DNA of 64,000 nucleotides from Curvivirga sp965219885 (lineage in GTDB: Bacteria > Pseudomonadota > Alphaproteobacteria > UBA8366 > Aestuariispiraceae): contig NZ_CBDCOT010000009.1 of the NCBI RefSeq assembly GCF_965219885.1, positions 806,001-870,000 on the forward strand. The letters run 5' to 3'. How positions within the stretch are numbered: the first letter of the stretch is position 1; the number at the start of each line of letters is the position of its first letter. The position numbers were made by a program, and so were the translations under genes. The notes beneath the pieces were generated by a model that worked only from the letters and a program-made list of their open reading frames with translations, did no database searches and had not been told where the DNA came from. Of the stretch, positions 28,397 to 37,663 are shown piece after piece.

Positions 28397-30721
28397 CTAG
28401 GCCTTTTTCAAGACTATTGTCACCGCAAACCCTTTTTCGGAAGTGACATCCAACTGAATCTCACCACCATGAAGTTCGACCATATTTCGCGCGATTGATA
28501 AGTTTAATCCAACACCGGATCGCAAGGCTTGCGGGTCATTCCCCATAAATCTGTTTTGGATATATTTTTGATCTTCCTTATGATCCAACACCCAATCTGT
28601 TTGATATCGAATACATAAATGATCTGGAAAATCTGAAAGTTGAATATCAACGTGATCCCCGTCTGAAAGTTTAAGGATACTCCCCAACAAGTTAGACAAA
28701 GCACGTTCCAAGCGCCCTTGATCACATTTATATCGATACACACCGGGCTCACAGAAACAGGTTAACTGCTGTTTCTCATCCATCACCAGAGCTTTATTAT
28801 CTTCAATTGATTTATTAATGAGTTGCGCAATATCACTTTCTTCCAACTCAAGCTCCATCAGATCTGCCTGAATAATCGCCAGATCAAGGATATCTTTCAC
28901 CAATTGCGTTAATGTTTCTCCCGCATCCAGAATGTTCTGCACATGGTTCATTTGACGTTCATTTAAAGTCCCGAAATATTCTTCTTTCAGAATGGATGCA
29001 AACCCTTGAATAGCATTAATTGGTGTACGAAGCTCATAAGATACATTGGATAAAAATTGTGTTTTCAATAAATCAGCACGTTCAAAAGCAACATTTCGTT
29101 CTTCCAAGGCTCGCTCTACTCTTTTGGTGTCAGTCACGTCAGAATGGATCACTAAAACCTGCGCATCTGGCAATGGCACCAAAGCAACTTCAATAACACG
29201 ACCATCTACAAGCGCCAGAGTATAACTTTTTGCAACCCGTTCCGTAATTTGTAAAATCATATCGGATTTTGATTTCTTGACTGCAAGTTCATCTTCATTT
29301 GCCAACCATTTCTCATGATAGAAATCTACAATCTCAGTGATATGTGGATTGGTATCCAAAAGTTCTTTCGGGAATTGCCAGAATTCCTTAAACATACGAT
29401 TCCAAATATTTAATTTACCATCACTCCCCCAAACCGATACAGCATCAAAGAGGTTATTTAATGTCTCCTGCTGTACCGCAATCTGCGTATTATAGTTACT
29501 TTCCAAAGATAAAAGATCGGTCACATCTTCCAACATCCACATTAGCCCACCCAAGGGATGAGGAATAATTAATTGATGCAGTGTTCGCCCGTCGGGCAGA
29601 TGAAGCATTTCTTCTTTCTTTTCCAAAAGACGTGAAAATAACGCTTCTTGTTCACGTTTATACTTGGGGAAATCAATTACTTCGGGAAGTTTTCTTTTCT
29701 GCCGAAGTTTCTCCAACACCTCACCATATCCAAGACCGGCAGCAACATCAGAAGAATGCAAGTCAAATAAGCGCATAAAAGACTGGTTAAAGTAAGTTAA
29801 CCTCTTATCTGGTCCAAAGATAACAATAGCTGATAGCATTTCATCCAAAACCGTATCATGAGCTGCCAAATGAGTTACTAATTGCGCTTGCACATCGTCC
29901 AATGCCGTCATATCCAAAGCATAACCAGTTAGTAGATGAGGTAGATTAGGATGGCGTTGTTCCGTAAATTCAAGCAGTCGACGTTTGCCTTGCAAGGCCA
30001 CCGAATGGCTTTCCGTTTGAATACTGCTAGAACGCGCTGCCCGACGGGCCAAAAATCGACCAGCCGCGGAAATACTACCAGCGCCCAATTCATGCTGCTC
30101 AGAGATAACAATATCTTTGTCTTTTTCTAGATATTCTGCATAGGCTTTATTACAGTCAAGCAGGTTCAAATCATCTGTTGATCGCCACCAGATTGGATAA
30201 GGTAAACTATCAATAATTGCTGACTGAATACGACTGTCCTGTTCCATTCTTACATAATTATCTGCAAGCAACGAAAGCTCGCTGATATCTTGAAACCAAA
30301 GAACAAGAACATATCGGCGAAATATTCTGGTTTTTTCCCCTTTTATCGAAATCACTCGTCCGGAAAGTAAATCAAAACTCCCTTCAAACCCTTTGCCATT
30401 CTTCATCAAAACATCAAGATGCATTAGAAATCTGGACTGTTGGTTTTCATCTATCAATTCAGCAACATGCCCCATGGCCTGAATTTGAGAAAACCCAATT
30501 AATTCAGCAGCTTTTTTGGACCAAAATAACATTTCTGTTCCCTGCAAAATCAACGCCTGTGAGGATTGATCAACAAATTCATGTAATCGACGTTTCAGTA
30601 AATTTGAAAACCATAGATAAAAAATAGCCACACAGGTGATGATTACAAATGATGCAATCAACAAACTCAACAAAATCTGTGATGCTGTTACTTCCACCCT
30701 AATTTCCTGTTCAAATGACAC
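28397..30721 (-). CDS. divL: DivL-type PAS-domain pseudokinase
   Basis: 774 residues: one N-terminal membrane helix (~15-37), several PAS-like domains (~55-530), then a histidine-kinase module. The H-box reads FLSNVSYELRTP, with Tyr (~562) where a kinase has the phospho-accepting His. This is the hallmark of Caulobacter DivL, which is nearly the same length and controls the CckA-CtrA cell-cycle relay. The ATPase domain is also worn: the N-box reads SNLLGSILKLSDGD and no DxGxG box is seen, while the GVGLNLSIARNMVELHGG block remains. The tsaE-murU-addB-addA neighbourhood matches divL loci. GTG start. Confidence 0.9.
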   Translation of the reverse strand: MSFEQEIRVEVTASQILLSLLIASFVIITCVAIFYLWFSNLLKRRLHEFVDQSSQALILQGTEMLFWSKKAAELIGFSQIQAMGHVAELIDENQQSRFLMHLDVLMKNGKGFEGSFDLLSGRVISIKGEKTRIFRRYVLVLWFQDISELSLLADNYVRMEQDSRIQSAIIDSLPYPIWWRSTDDLNLLDCNKAYAEYLEKDKDIVISEQHELGAGSISAAGRFLARRAARSSSIQTESHSVALQGKRRLLEFTEQRHPNLPHLLTGYALDMTALDDVQAQLVTHLAAHDTVLDEMLSAIVIFGPDKRLTYFNQSFMRLFDLHSSDVAAGLGYGEVLEKLRQKRKLPEVIDFPKYKREQEALFSRLLEKKEEMLHLPDGRTLHQLIIPHPLGGLMWMLEDVTDLLSLESNYNTQIAVQQETLNNLFDAVSVWGSDGKLNIWNRMFKEFWQFPKELLDTNPHITEIVDFYHEKWLANEDELAVKKSKSDMILQITERVAKSYTLALVDGRVIEVALVPLPDAQVLVIHSDVTDTKRVERALEERNVAFERADLLKTQFLSNVSYELRTPINAIQGFASILKEEYFGTLNERQMNHVQNILDAGETLTQLVKDILDLAIIQADLMELELEESDIAQLINKSIEDNKALVMDEKQQLTCFCEPGVYRYKCDQGRLERALSNLLGSILKLSDGDHVDIQLSDFPDHLCIRYQTDWVLDHKEDQKYIQNRFMGNDPQALRSGVGLNLSIARNMVELHGGEIQLDVTSEKGFAVTIVLKKA

Positions 30722-30878
30722 AATTATCTAAAAATTCGATTTTATATCCAAACACGGTTCGAAACTTTTTTCCACCCGTGTTTGAAGCTTTACTTGATCC
30801 TTCGTCAAAGCTGCGATAGAGAAAAATCATAAAGAAAATAATTATTATAATTTTCACAAACACAGGAATTAATTTTTT

Positions 30879-31907
30879 ATGTCTGAAGATTCCAAAGCAA
30901 CTGGTTTCATGAATTCCAAATTTGAAGAGGGAAAAATTCTATTCCCAGGTGTGATTATTACAGTGATTGTGGCTATCGCGGCTTCGTTTCTATCAGAACA
31001 TCATGGCGGGCCCGTCATGCTTTATGCTTTATTGTTAGGTACAGCCTTCCATTTTTTATCAAAAGATGAAAAAACCGCTGATGGCATCCAATTTTCTGCC
31101 AAGACAGTTCTACGCGTCGGTGTTGCTTTATTAGGCGCGCGGATCACAATTGATCAAGTTGCTGATTTAGGGTTATGGCCATTATTAGTGGTCGTTGCCT
31201 CTATTGGTGCGACAATCCTATTCGGATTGATTGCGGCCAAATTGTTGAAACAGGATAAATGGTTTGGCGTTTTAACAGGCGGATCTGTTGCGATTTGCGG
31301 AGCATCTGCGGCAGCAGCGCTTTCCGCAGTGTTACCTAAATCAAAAGAAGCAGAAACCAATACGATTTTTGCAGTTGTCGGAGTAACAACATTAAGTACA
31401 CTTGCAATGGTATTCTATCCATTGATCGCCCAATGGTCAGACATGTCAGATGTGGGAAATGGTTTTTTTCTTGGTGCCACCATTCATGATGTGGCGCAGG
31501 TCGTTGGTGCAGGGTATTCTGTGTCAGAAACCGCAGGTGATACCGCAACCGTGGTAAAACTTTTTCGCGTAGCCATGTTAGTGCCCGTAGTTCTTTTTGT
31601 ATCTATTGCCGTTAGTATGGCTGCAAAAGATATCAAAGGTGGAAAGAAGGCCGTTGGCGTACCAGGTTTCTTAGTTGGTTTTGTTATCCTCGTACTACTT
31701 AAAAGCTTTGGTTTTCTTCCTGATCAAATCGCCGAATTTTTAAAAGAAGCGTCCCGCTGGTGTTTGATTACAGCTATTGCAGCGATAGGCATTCGCACCT
31801 CATTGGGAGATTTCAGATCTCTTGGCTTTGCACCTGTTGTCATGATCCTCAGTGAAACTGCTTTCCTTGCAGTTATAGGTTTCGTCGTAGCATGTATCGG
31901 ATATTAA
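30879..31907 (+). CDS. YeiH-family putative sulfate exporter
   Basis: 342-residue integral membrane protein with about ten helices. It matches the YeiH/UPF0324 family, named putative sulfate exporters, with KTVLRVGVALLGARITIDQV (~69-88) and GGSVAICGASAAAALSAVLP (~130-149). The transported substrate is not proven for most members. No LysR gene lies beside it, though YeiH genes often have one. Its stop overlaps that of the next, opposite-strand gene by 4 bp (TTAA). Confidence 0.88.
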   Translation: MSEDSKATGFMNSKFEEGKILFPGVIITVIVAIAASFLSEHHGGPVMLYALLLGTAFHFLSKDEKTADGIQFSAKTVLRVGVALLGARITIDQVADLGLWPLLVVVASIGATILFGLIAAKLLKQDKWFGVLTGGSVAICGASAAAALSAVLPKSKEAETNTIFAVVGVTTLSTLAMVFYPLIAQWSDMSDVGNGFFLGATIHDVAQVVGAGYSVSETAGDTATVVKLFRVAMLVPVVLFVSIAVSMAAKDIKGGKKAVGVPGFLVGFVILVLLKSFGFLPDQIAEFLKEASRWCLITAIAAIGIRTSLGDFRSLGFAPVVMILSETAFLAVIGFVVACIGY

Positions 31908-32815
31908 TCGGCATAGATTATATCTTCACCAAAAATATCTGCCGCAATTAAATATTGGCGATATGATTTATCAGGATAAACGTTTAGCGGGTTAGTAATA
32001 CTAAATATTCGACGTGGATGTTTGGTCACAAAATCAATACTTTCTTGATATTCTTCTGCCCAGATTTTTTGTAGATCTCCATCTTGATAAGCAAGCTGCA
32101 AACCTTCCAGGACACGTTCAGCAGCGCGTTCATTACCTTTCGTGGTAAAAAAGAAAGCTGGAAAGTCATAGTAGATTAAGAAACTGTCGTCATAAGTTAA
32201 ACTGGGAACATCTTTATTTCTATTCCATTCAGCAAAAATCTCATTCACCCCGCGCAGGAATATATCCGCCCGATCCGTTGCCACTTGCCTAAACATACCA
32301 TTATAAGAACTGGATGTAATCACCCCAAAACCGCCATTTCGAAGGATTTTATTATCAACCCAACCTAATCCCTGTAATATGCTAAATTGCTGTAACTCCT
32401 TCAATGTACTTACTGATTTCAACTTTACCTTTGTTTTTTCCGATACAAAAGCTGCACGATAGCCTAACACCCCCAAAGTCAGCGGAAATGGTACAGCTAT
32501 CATATTATTTAAACGATCAGGTGTGACTGCATTTTGCACAAAGAAATTGGGATAACTACCTCGTTCCACCTCTCGCATCGTGCGTTTCGTATTAGATCCA
32601 ATAGGTGTCACTTTCAGGGTGTAAGCCCCATGAGTGTTCGTTGTTTTTTCAAGTGCCAACTGTAGTAATTTATTCTGATAAATATATCGTTCATCACCCT
32701 CAGATTCAGGACCACGGGTTGTAAACACCTCTTCTGCAAAGGCAGAAAAACTATCCAGAAACAAAAAAACCATCAAAGAGGAAAAGAAATTTAACAGGTG
32801 GATACGCAGACACAT
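31904..32815 (-). CDS. Periplasmic solute-binding-like protein
   Basis: 303 residues with a leading hydrophobic segment that looks like a signal peptide (FFSSLMVFLFLDSFSAFA, cleavage near residue 28). The rest resembles a type 2 periplasmic binding fold of the SBP_bac_3 kind, with ITSSSYNGMFRQVATDRADIFLRGV near the middle recalling the hinge region. No permease or ATPase gene is adjacent, so it may be an orphan sensor-type protein. Ligand unknown. Confidence 0.68.
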   Translation of the reverse strand: MCLRIHLLNFFSSLMVFLFLDSFSAFAEEVFTTRGPESEGDERYIYQNKLLQLALEKTTNTHGAYTLKVTPIGSNTKRTMREVERGSYPNFFVQNAVTPDRLNNMIAVPFPLTLGVLGYRAAFVSEKTKVKLKSVSTLKELQQFSILQGLGWVDNKILRNGGFGVITSSSYNGMFRQVATDRADIFLRGVNEIFAEWNRNKDVPSLTYDDSFLIYYDFPAFFFTTKGNERAAERVLEGLQLAYQDGDLQKIWAEEYQESIDFVTKHPRRIFSITNPLNVYPDKSYRQYLIAADIFGEDIIYAD

Positions 32816-32973
32816 AATAGAAATTCTACTTATTTCAAAAACTTCAAATATCTACAACCAATCCTTTAAATAGTCTAAAGGGTTTTTTAACGAAATTCCA
32901 CTTTCAAATTCTGTTCATTCGGTAGTAAATGATCTTAACTAAAAATTTCGGAAGATTGTGAAAAGGAAAAAAC

Positions 32974-33600
32974 ATGTTTGATATACCATGGCTTTTATTC
33001 ATTGCAGCTTCGCTTGCAGTCATTATATCTCCGGGCCAAGATTTAATTATGGTTATGTCTCGTGGCTTAGGCCAAGGATCCAAAGCAGGTGTTATAGCCG
33101 CTTTAGGGATCTCGATTGGCTTGATGGGCCATACTATTCTCGCAGCTCTTGGTTTGGGTGCAATCCTTACAACATCGGAACTTGCTTTTGCTATTCTAAA
33201 ATATATCGGTGCGGCCTATCTGTTTTATATTGGTATTAAACTTATTCTTTCTGGTAGTCACCACTTAGAAACCGAAGACAACAGCGACAAATCTGTCAAA
33301 CGCGTTTTTATTGAAGGCACACTTTGCAATATCACCAATCCAAAAGTGACCCTGTTTTTCTTTGCATTTTTGCCACAATTTATTCCTGCAAATAGTGAAA
33401 ATCCGACTCTTGGTATTTTTGCCATGGGCCTTTGTTACGCATGTCTAACCTTTATTTTGAAAACACCTGTTGGTTTTTTTGCAGGCCGTTTATCTAACTG
33501 GTTTAAGCAAAATCCAAATTTCCTAAATTGGGTTTTCAAATTCAGTGGATTTACCCTACTTGGGCTTGGCATTCGCCTAACACTGGAAGAAAGAGGCTAA
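32974..33600 (+). CDS. LysE/RhtB-family amino-acid exporter
   Basis: 208 residues, about six helices. The N-terminal ISPGQDLIMVMSRGLGQGSKAG block (~18-39) and ITNPKVTLFFFAFLPQFI (~126-143) are diagnostic for LysE/RhtB exporters, which remove amino acids or similar compounds from the cytoplasm. The next gene is an AraC regulator starting 4 bp after its stop, so the two are probably co-transcribed and the regulator may answer to the exported compound. Confidence 0.9.
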   Translation: MFDIPWLLFIAASLAVIISPGQDLIMVMSRGLGQGSKAGVIAALGISIGLMGHTILAALGLGAILTTSELAFAILKYIGAAYLFYIGIKLILSGSHHLETEDNSDKSVKRVFIEGTLCNITNPKVTLFFFAFLPQFIPANSENPTLGIFAMGLCYACLTFILKTPVGFFAGRLSNWFKQNPNFLNWVFKFSGFTLLGLGIRLTLEERG

Positions 33601-33604
33601 GTTA

Positions 33605-34507
33605 TTGTCACATCTCATTCCAGAATATGTGAAAGAAAATGTCCTGCTCATACCAGAAAACCTTTATGAAATGGATGACGCCCGTTGCGTGATGGCACAT
33701 GGTGATGCCGCCATCTTTTATAAAAACATCCCACAATCTATGCTTGGCATCGAGTTTTTCACAAACACCCCTTGTCTTGCCTATGTCTTGAGCGGAAAGG
33801 AGACATTTTCTTCTTTTGAGGAAGATGAGATCATTCTGGAAAATGGACAACTACTCTTTATGCCCAAAAATTCATTTATGGTTTCTGATTTTGAAAAGAT
33901 TGATGGTCCATTAGAAGCTTTCTTGTTTTTCTTTGACAAAAATACCATAGAACTTTTCTTGAAAAACAAGCTTCTCACCTTAAAGGAAACGAATAATAAG
34001 ATTGCACCTTATAAATTAACATCAAATCCAAGCATTAACTCATATATGACATCACTATATGAAATTTATAAAGACATTCATCCATCAGTCGAAATGGTTC
34101 AATTAAAACTACTTGAGCTTCTAAACTTATTGGATCATCTGGACGAAAATAAAAACCTTAGGGCTTTTTTAAAAACGACCACAGATGATCAACCCAAACG
34201 CAACATTAAAAGATTACTTAAAAATCAACAATGCTGGCGATTAAACGTAAGAGAACTGGCCCAGCTTTCTGGGCGACCAATAACCAGCTTCAATAGAGAC
34301 TTCAAAAGGCAATTCAATACCACCCCACAAAAGTGGCTTATGTCTGCCCGTCTCAATAAAGCCTATGATCTCTTAGAAAAATCTTCTCTATCCATTTCTG
34401 AAATTTCCATGGAAGTTGGATATGATAATATTTCACATTTTATATCTATTTTTAAAAAGAAATTTGGCACATCCCCTAAACAAATTCGCCTACAAAACAA
34501 TTGGTAG
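33605..34507 (+). CDS. AraC-family transcriptional regulator
   Basis: 300 residues with an N-terminal cupin-like sensing region and a C-terminal AraC domain (NVRELAQLSGRPITSFNRDFKRQF, then ISEISMEVGYDNISHFISIFKKKFGTSP). The start appears to be TTG at 33605, 4 bp after the lysE stop, with AGAGG ~8 nt ahead, so it is translationally coupled to the exporter. The effector is unknown. A possible target is the small monooxygenase-like gene 83 bp downstream. Confidence 0.85.
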   Translation: MSHLIPEYVKENVLLIPENLYEMDDARCVMAHGDAAIFYKNIPQSMLGIEFFTNTPCLAYVLSGKETFSSFEEDEIILENGQLLFMPKNSFMVSDFEKIDGPLEAFLFFFDKNTIELFLKNKLLTLKETNNKIAPYKLTSNPSINSYMTSLYEIYKDIHPSVEMVQLKLLELLNLLDHLDENKNLRAFLKTTTDDQPKRNIKRLLKNQQCWRLNVRELAQLSGRPITSFNRDFKRQFNTTPQKWLMSARLNKAYDLLEKSSLSISEISMEVGYDNISHFISIFKKKFGTSPKQIRLQNNW

Positions 34508-34590
34508 AAAATCGGCATTTTTGGTGAAATCGGGATAGTTAGAAATCAGATTTTCCATATATTTCTCCTCATCAAATGAAGGAGAAAACA

Positions 34591-34881
34591 ATGCCAGTTA
34601 CCGTCACAATTCACGCAGAAGTAAAATCGGATATCTATCAAGATTTACAAATATTTCTCGAAGAAAACTTACCTAATGTGCGAGGCTTTAAAGGAGCCTT
34701 AAATGTCTCTGTATTCTTTAATTCAGAAACAAACAATTTTCTCATTCACGAAGAATGGCTCTCAAAAGCAGATCACCAAGAATATCTTAAATTTATCACT
34801 GAAAACGGGGTCATGGCACAATTGGCATCGTTTTTTATAGATACGCCAGCCATCAATTATTATTCAAAAGCAGCGTTATAA
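34591..34881 (+). CDS. Antibiotic-biosynthesis-monooxygenase-like (ABM) protein
   Basis: 96 residues with the ferredoxin-like ABM fold pattern: strand VTVTIHAEVKSD, helix, GFKGALNVSVFFN, then FLIHEEWLSKADHQEYL. Family members are small oxygenases or quinol-related enzymes, and many have no known function. The start is ATG 34591, preceded by AAGGAG at 34579-34584; the ATG at 34576 overlaps that signal and is rejected. A terminator hairpin follows. Confidence 0.78.
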   Translation: MPVTVTIHAEVKSDIYQDLQIFLEENLPNVRGFKGALNVSVFFNSETNNFLIHEEWLSKADHQEYLKFITENGVMAQLASFFIDTPAINYYSKAAL

Positions 34882-34895
34882 TCCTGTTTAAATAA

Positions 34896-34922
34896 GGCAG
34901 CGAGGTGCCCAACCTTGCTGCC
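34896..34922. terminator. Terminator-like hairpin between converging genes
   Basis: An 11-bp stem GGCAGCGAGGT / ACCTTGCTGCC with one G-T pair and a 5-nt loop, between the ABM gene and the LysR gene. There is no long T-run on either side, so termination may be partial. Confidence 0.55.
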
Positions 34923-34927
34923 CCAAT

Positions 34928-35833
34928 CTATACAGCCACATATTCTTCTATATTCTTCAATAGATATTCCTTAAACATCTGAACCGCGGGTGATTGCCCA
35001 TGACGCGAAGGAGAAAGCAAACTTAACTGTGCACGTCCCGTCACCCAGTTTGGCAAAACATGCACTAAAGAGCCATCTTCAAGCTCATCACGACATGTAT
35101 AAGAAGGTAGGTTTACAATACCAAGTCCTTTCACAGCCACCTTTTTCAAGCTACTCATGTCATCACTGGAATAGACGTTGCCATGAACAACTTTCTTTTC
35201 TAAGCCCTGTTCATTCCTTAACACCCAATGAGATGCGCTTGGCTGCCATCCAACATTGAGACTTTTTACATTTTCAAGCTCATCTGGATCATTCGGCATA
35301 CCTAATTCCTTCACATAATCAGGACTTGCGAATAATTGCCAGGAAACAGTTGTGAGATAGCGCTGAACAACCGATGAATCCGGTAAAGGTTCCGTATGTC
35401 CCCGAATGGCTAAATCAATACCAGAAGATACCAAATCAACCGGCTGGTTTGTCACTTGTTGAATGAGTTCAATCTTTGGGTTTTCGCATAAAAATTTAAC
35501 AACCAATTCCTGAATAGCAAACTGAGAAACCCCGACAGAGCAACTCATAATAATACGACCACTGATCGTGTCTTTTTTGGTAGATATGGCAGCTTCTGCC
35601 ATTGCCATTTCATCCATCATCGCCTTAGCATGATTGTAAAATAGCTGCCCATATTCCGTGATCTTAAATTGTCTTGAAGTGCGTTGAATAAGCTTTACAT
35701 CCAACCTTGCTTCCAAGTTAGACACATGACGGCTCAGTCTTGATTTAGGAATACCTAAAACTCTTGCGGCTGCAGAAAAGCCTTCTTTCTCCACCACATG
35801 TACAAAATAAAAATAGTCATTCAAATCAATCAT
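34928..35833 (-). CDS. LysR-family regulator of the pirin operon
   Basis: 301 residues: N-terminal winged helix (GFSAAARVLGIPKSRLSRHVSNLE, ~17-40) and a type-2 periplasmic-binding-like effector domain. It belongs to the large YafC/DsdC-like LysR group. It is divergent from a pirin-flavin reductase-DUF2798 operon, and a perfect 16-bp palindrome lies in the 122-bp gap 20 bp from its start codon. It therefore probably controls itself and that operon, perhaps in response to quinones or other electrophiles. Confidence 0.88.
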   Translation of the reverse strand: MIDLNDYFYFVHVVEKEGFSAAARVLGIPKSRLSRHVSNLEARLDVKLIQRTSRQFKITEYGQLFYNHAKAMMDEMAMAEAAISTKKDTISGRIIMSCSVGVSQFAIQELVVKFLCENPKIELIQQVTNQPVDLVSSGIDLAIRGHTEPLPDSSVVQRYLTTVSWQLFASPDYVKELGMPNDPDELENVKSLNVGWQPSASHWVLRNEQGLEKKVVHGNVYSSDDMSSLKKVAVKGLGIVNLPSYTCRDELEDGSLVHVLPNWVTGRAQLSLLSPSRHGQSPAVQMFKEYLLKNIEEYVAV

Positions 35834-35852
35834 CAGAATATCTTCATCTATC

Positions 35853-35868
35853 GTTCTAAATTTAGAAC
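35853..35868. promoter_or_regulatory. LysR-type operator palindrome
   Basis: Perfect palindrome GTTCTAAATTTAGAAC with the T-N11-A core expected for LysR proteins. A related half-site, ATCGTTCCA, recurs at ~35901-35909, so two binding positions are plausible. It lies between the divergent LysR gene and the pirin operon. Confidence 0.65.
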
Positions 35869-35955
35869 ATATCTTTCTTTTATTGGCTATTTTAGCATTT
35901 ATCGTTCCATTTTATATTACATCTAGTTTACAAATTTAAACAAGGTGTTCTTCTG

Positions 35956-36852
35956 ATGAATAAGTTACATAGCCCAAATATAGTTACACAAAACACTTCA
36001 GCTGTTAAAATTTCAGCCAAGGTAGTAAGTAAACCTCTCAATATCGGGACCGGGTTTACAGCAAAGACTTTTCGCGAAAAAGACTTCGACCAACAAATGG
36101 ATCCACTCGCCATGGTTGACCATTATGTCATGACCACCCCGACATTTGGCGCCCATCCACATGCGGGATTATCTGCTGTTTCCGTACTTTTTGAAGATAG
36201 TTCAGGCAAATTCCACAATCGGGATTCCCTAGGGAATGATTTTGATATCTTGCCAGGTGACTTATATTGGTTAAAAGCAGGTTCAGGTGCTGTTCATGAT
36301 GAGGCGCCTCGTCCCAATGCCCGTATTCATGGCTTACAAGTCTTCGTGAATCTTCCAGCAAAACATAAAAAAGACGCGCCGGCGTCCAAACATGTCTCCG
36401 CCAAAGATATGCCGATCATTGAAGAAAACGGGGTGAGAGTTCGTATTGTTGCAGGAGAAAGCAATCATATTTCCGGACCAACTTCCCCAGCTTTACCGAT
36501 GACCATTTTGGATGGGAAAATCCAACAAGACGCAAGTTTTCAACATGATTTAAACGCAAAAGAAAATGCGTGGATCTACGCGGTTGAGAATGACATCACC
36601 GTGAAGATTGCAGATCAAGTCATCATACTTTCAGCAGGTGAAGCCATCGCAATATCCAATTTAAATTCAAATGCACCACAAAATATCCAGTTTTCCAGCG
36701 CATCTATAGAAGAAGCGCATTTTGCCCTTTTTGCCGCCCAGCCTGTGGAAGAAGAATTCATCCAAAAAGGCCCCTTCATCTTGAGCAATGAAAAAGACAT
36801 TCAACAAGCAGAAGCAGATTATGCCGCGGGCTTGTTTGGGTCTTTGGATTAA
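35956..36852 (+). CDS. Pirin-family bicupin protein
   Basis: 298 residues with two cupin halves. The pirin signature is visible as DPLAMVDHY (~51-59) and the metal histidines in FGAHPHAGLSAVSVLFE (~64-80), with AVHDEAP later. Some bacterial pirins have quercetin-dioxygenase activity or act as regulators. First gene of a three-gene run with a flavin reductase and a DUF2798 protein, divergent from a LysR gene. An in-frame ATG near 36100 is internal. Confidence 0.9.
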   Translation: MNKLHSPNIVTQNTSAVKISAKVVSKPLNIGTGFTAKTFREKDFDQQMDPLAMVDHYVMTTPTFGAHPHAGLSAVSVLFEDSSGKFHNRDSLGNDFDILPGDLYWLKAGSGAVHDEAPRPNARIHGLQVFVNLPAKHKKDAPASKHVSAKDMPIIEENGVRVRIVAGESNHISGPTSPALPMTILDGKIQQDASFQHDLNAKENAWIYAVENDITVKIADQVIILSAGEAIAISNLNSNAPQNIQFSSASIEEAHFALFAAQPVEEEFIQKGPFILSNEKDIQQAEADYAAGLFGSLD

Positions 36853-36879
36853 TACAAATCTGGATTTAAGGATAAAAAA

Positions 36880-37416
36880 ATGAAAATCGTTACTTTTGCC
36901 GCAAGCAACAGCAGTAAATCTATCAACAAAGAATTGATAAGATATGCAACCACATTCCTGACAGATCATGATGTGGAAATGATAGATATCAATGATTTCA
37001 AACTGCCAATCTACAGTGCCGATTTGGAAGAAAAACATGGTGTCCCGGATGCTGCATCCGATTTTTTAAACCATATCGAACAAGCCGACGCTTTGCTTAT
37101 TTCCTATGCGGAGCATAATGGCAACTACACAGCCGCCTATAAGAACCTGTTTGATTGGGCCAGTCGTAAAAAGCTGGATGTTTATCATAAGAAGCCAATT
37201 ATTATGTTATCCACTTCACCCGGCCCAAATGGGGCAAATACGGTGTTAAGCATGGCGAAAAATACCGCCCATTTTTATGATGGTACCGTTATCGCTTCTT
37301 TGTCCATTCCAAGTTTTTATGACAATTACGATCAGGAAAATATGAAACTGAAAGACGAGACCTTAAAAACAGAATTCGTGAATGTCTTAAACGCATTTAA
37401 CAACGTTAAGATATAG
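36880..37416 (+). CDS. NAD(P)H-dependent FMN reductase-type oxidoreductase
   Basis: 178-residue flavodoxin-fold protein. FAASNSSKSINKELI at the N-terminus is the FMN phosphate loop, and LLISYAEHNGNYTAAYKNLFDWAS (~72-95) the conserved flavin-reductase block. It probably reduces FMN or quinone-like compounds with NAD(P)H. It lies 27 bp after the pirin gene and 12 bp before the DUF2798 gene, all under the LysR-type operator. The association suggests detoxification of quinones or electrophiles. Confidence 0.87.
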   Translation: MKIVTFAASNSSKSINKELIRYATTFLTDHDVEMIDINDFKLPIYSADLEEKHGVPDAASDFLNHIEQADALLISYAEHNGNYTAAYKNLFDWASRKKLDVYHKKPIIMLSTSPGPNGANTVLSMAKNTAHFYDGTVIASLSIPSFYDNYDQENMKLKDETLKTEFVNVLNAFNNVKI

Positions 37417-37428
37417 GGAGATATAAAC

Positions 37429-37659
37429 ATGATCCCCAACAAATATCGTTTTTATGTGTTTTCCTTTATCATGTCCCTGCTGATGTCCGGGGCTATGTCA
37501 TTCGCTTTTTTGGTGATGGAAAATATAACCTGGACAGTCGTTATGGAGAAATGGCCATTCTCTTGGTTTGTTTCCATGCTCATTGCCTTTCCCATGAGCC
37601 TGTTTATTGTCCCTCTCACAGACAAACTGGTATCTAGGCTTATGATGCAGGATGCATAG
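37429..37659 (+). CDS. DUF2798 small membrane protein
   Basis: 76 residues with two membrane helices (~9-28 and ~43-63). The pattern SFIMSLLMSGAMSF... and WFVSMLIAFPMSLFIVPLTDKLV fits DUF2798, a family of unknown function often found beside LysR and oxidoreductase genes. It has GGGAG ~8 nt ahead of its ATG. Last gene of the pirin operon, ending 4 bp from the stop of the opposite-strand transporter. Confidence 0.85.
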   Translation: MIPNKYRFYVFSFIMSLLMSGAMSFAFLVMENITWTVVMEKWPFSWFVSMLIAFPMSLFIVPLTDKLVSRLMMQDA

Positions 37660-37663
37660 AAAT

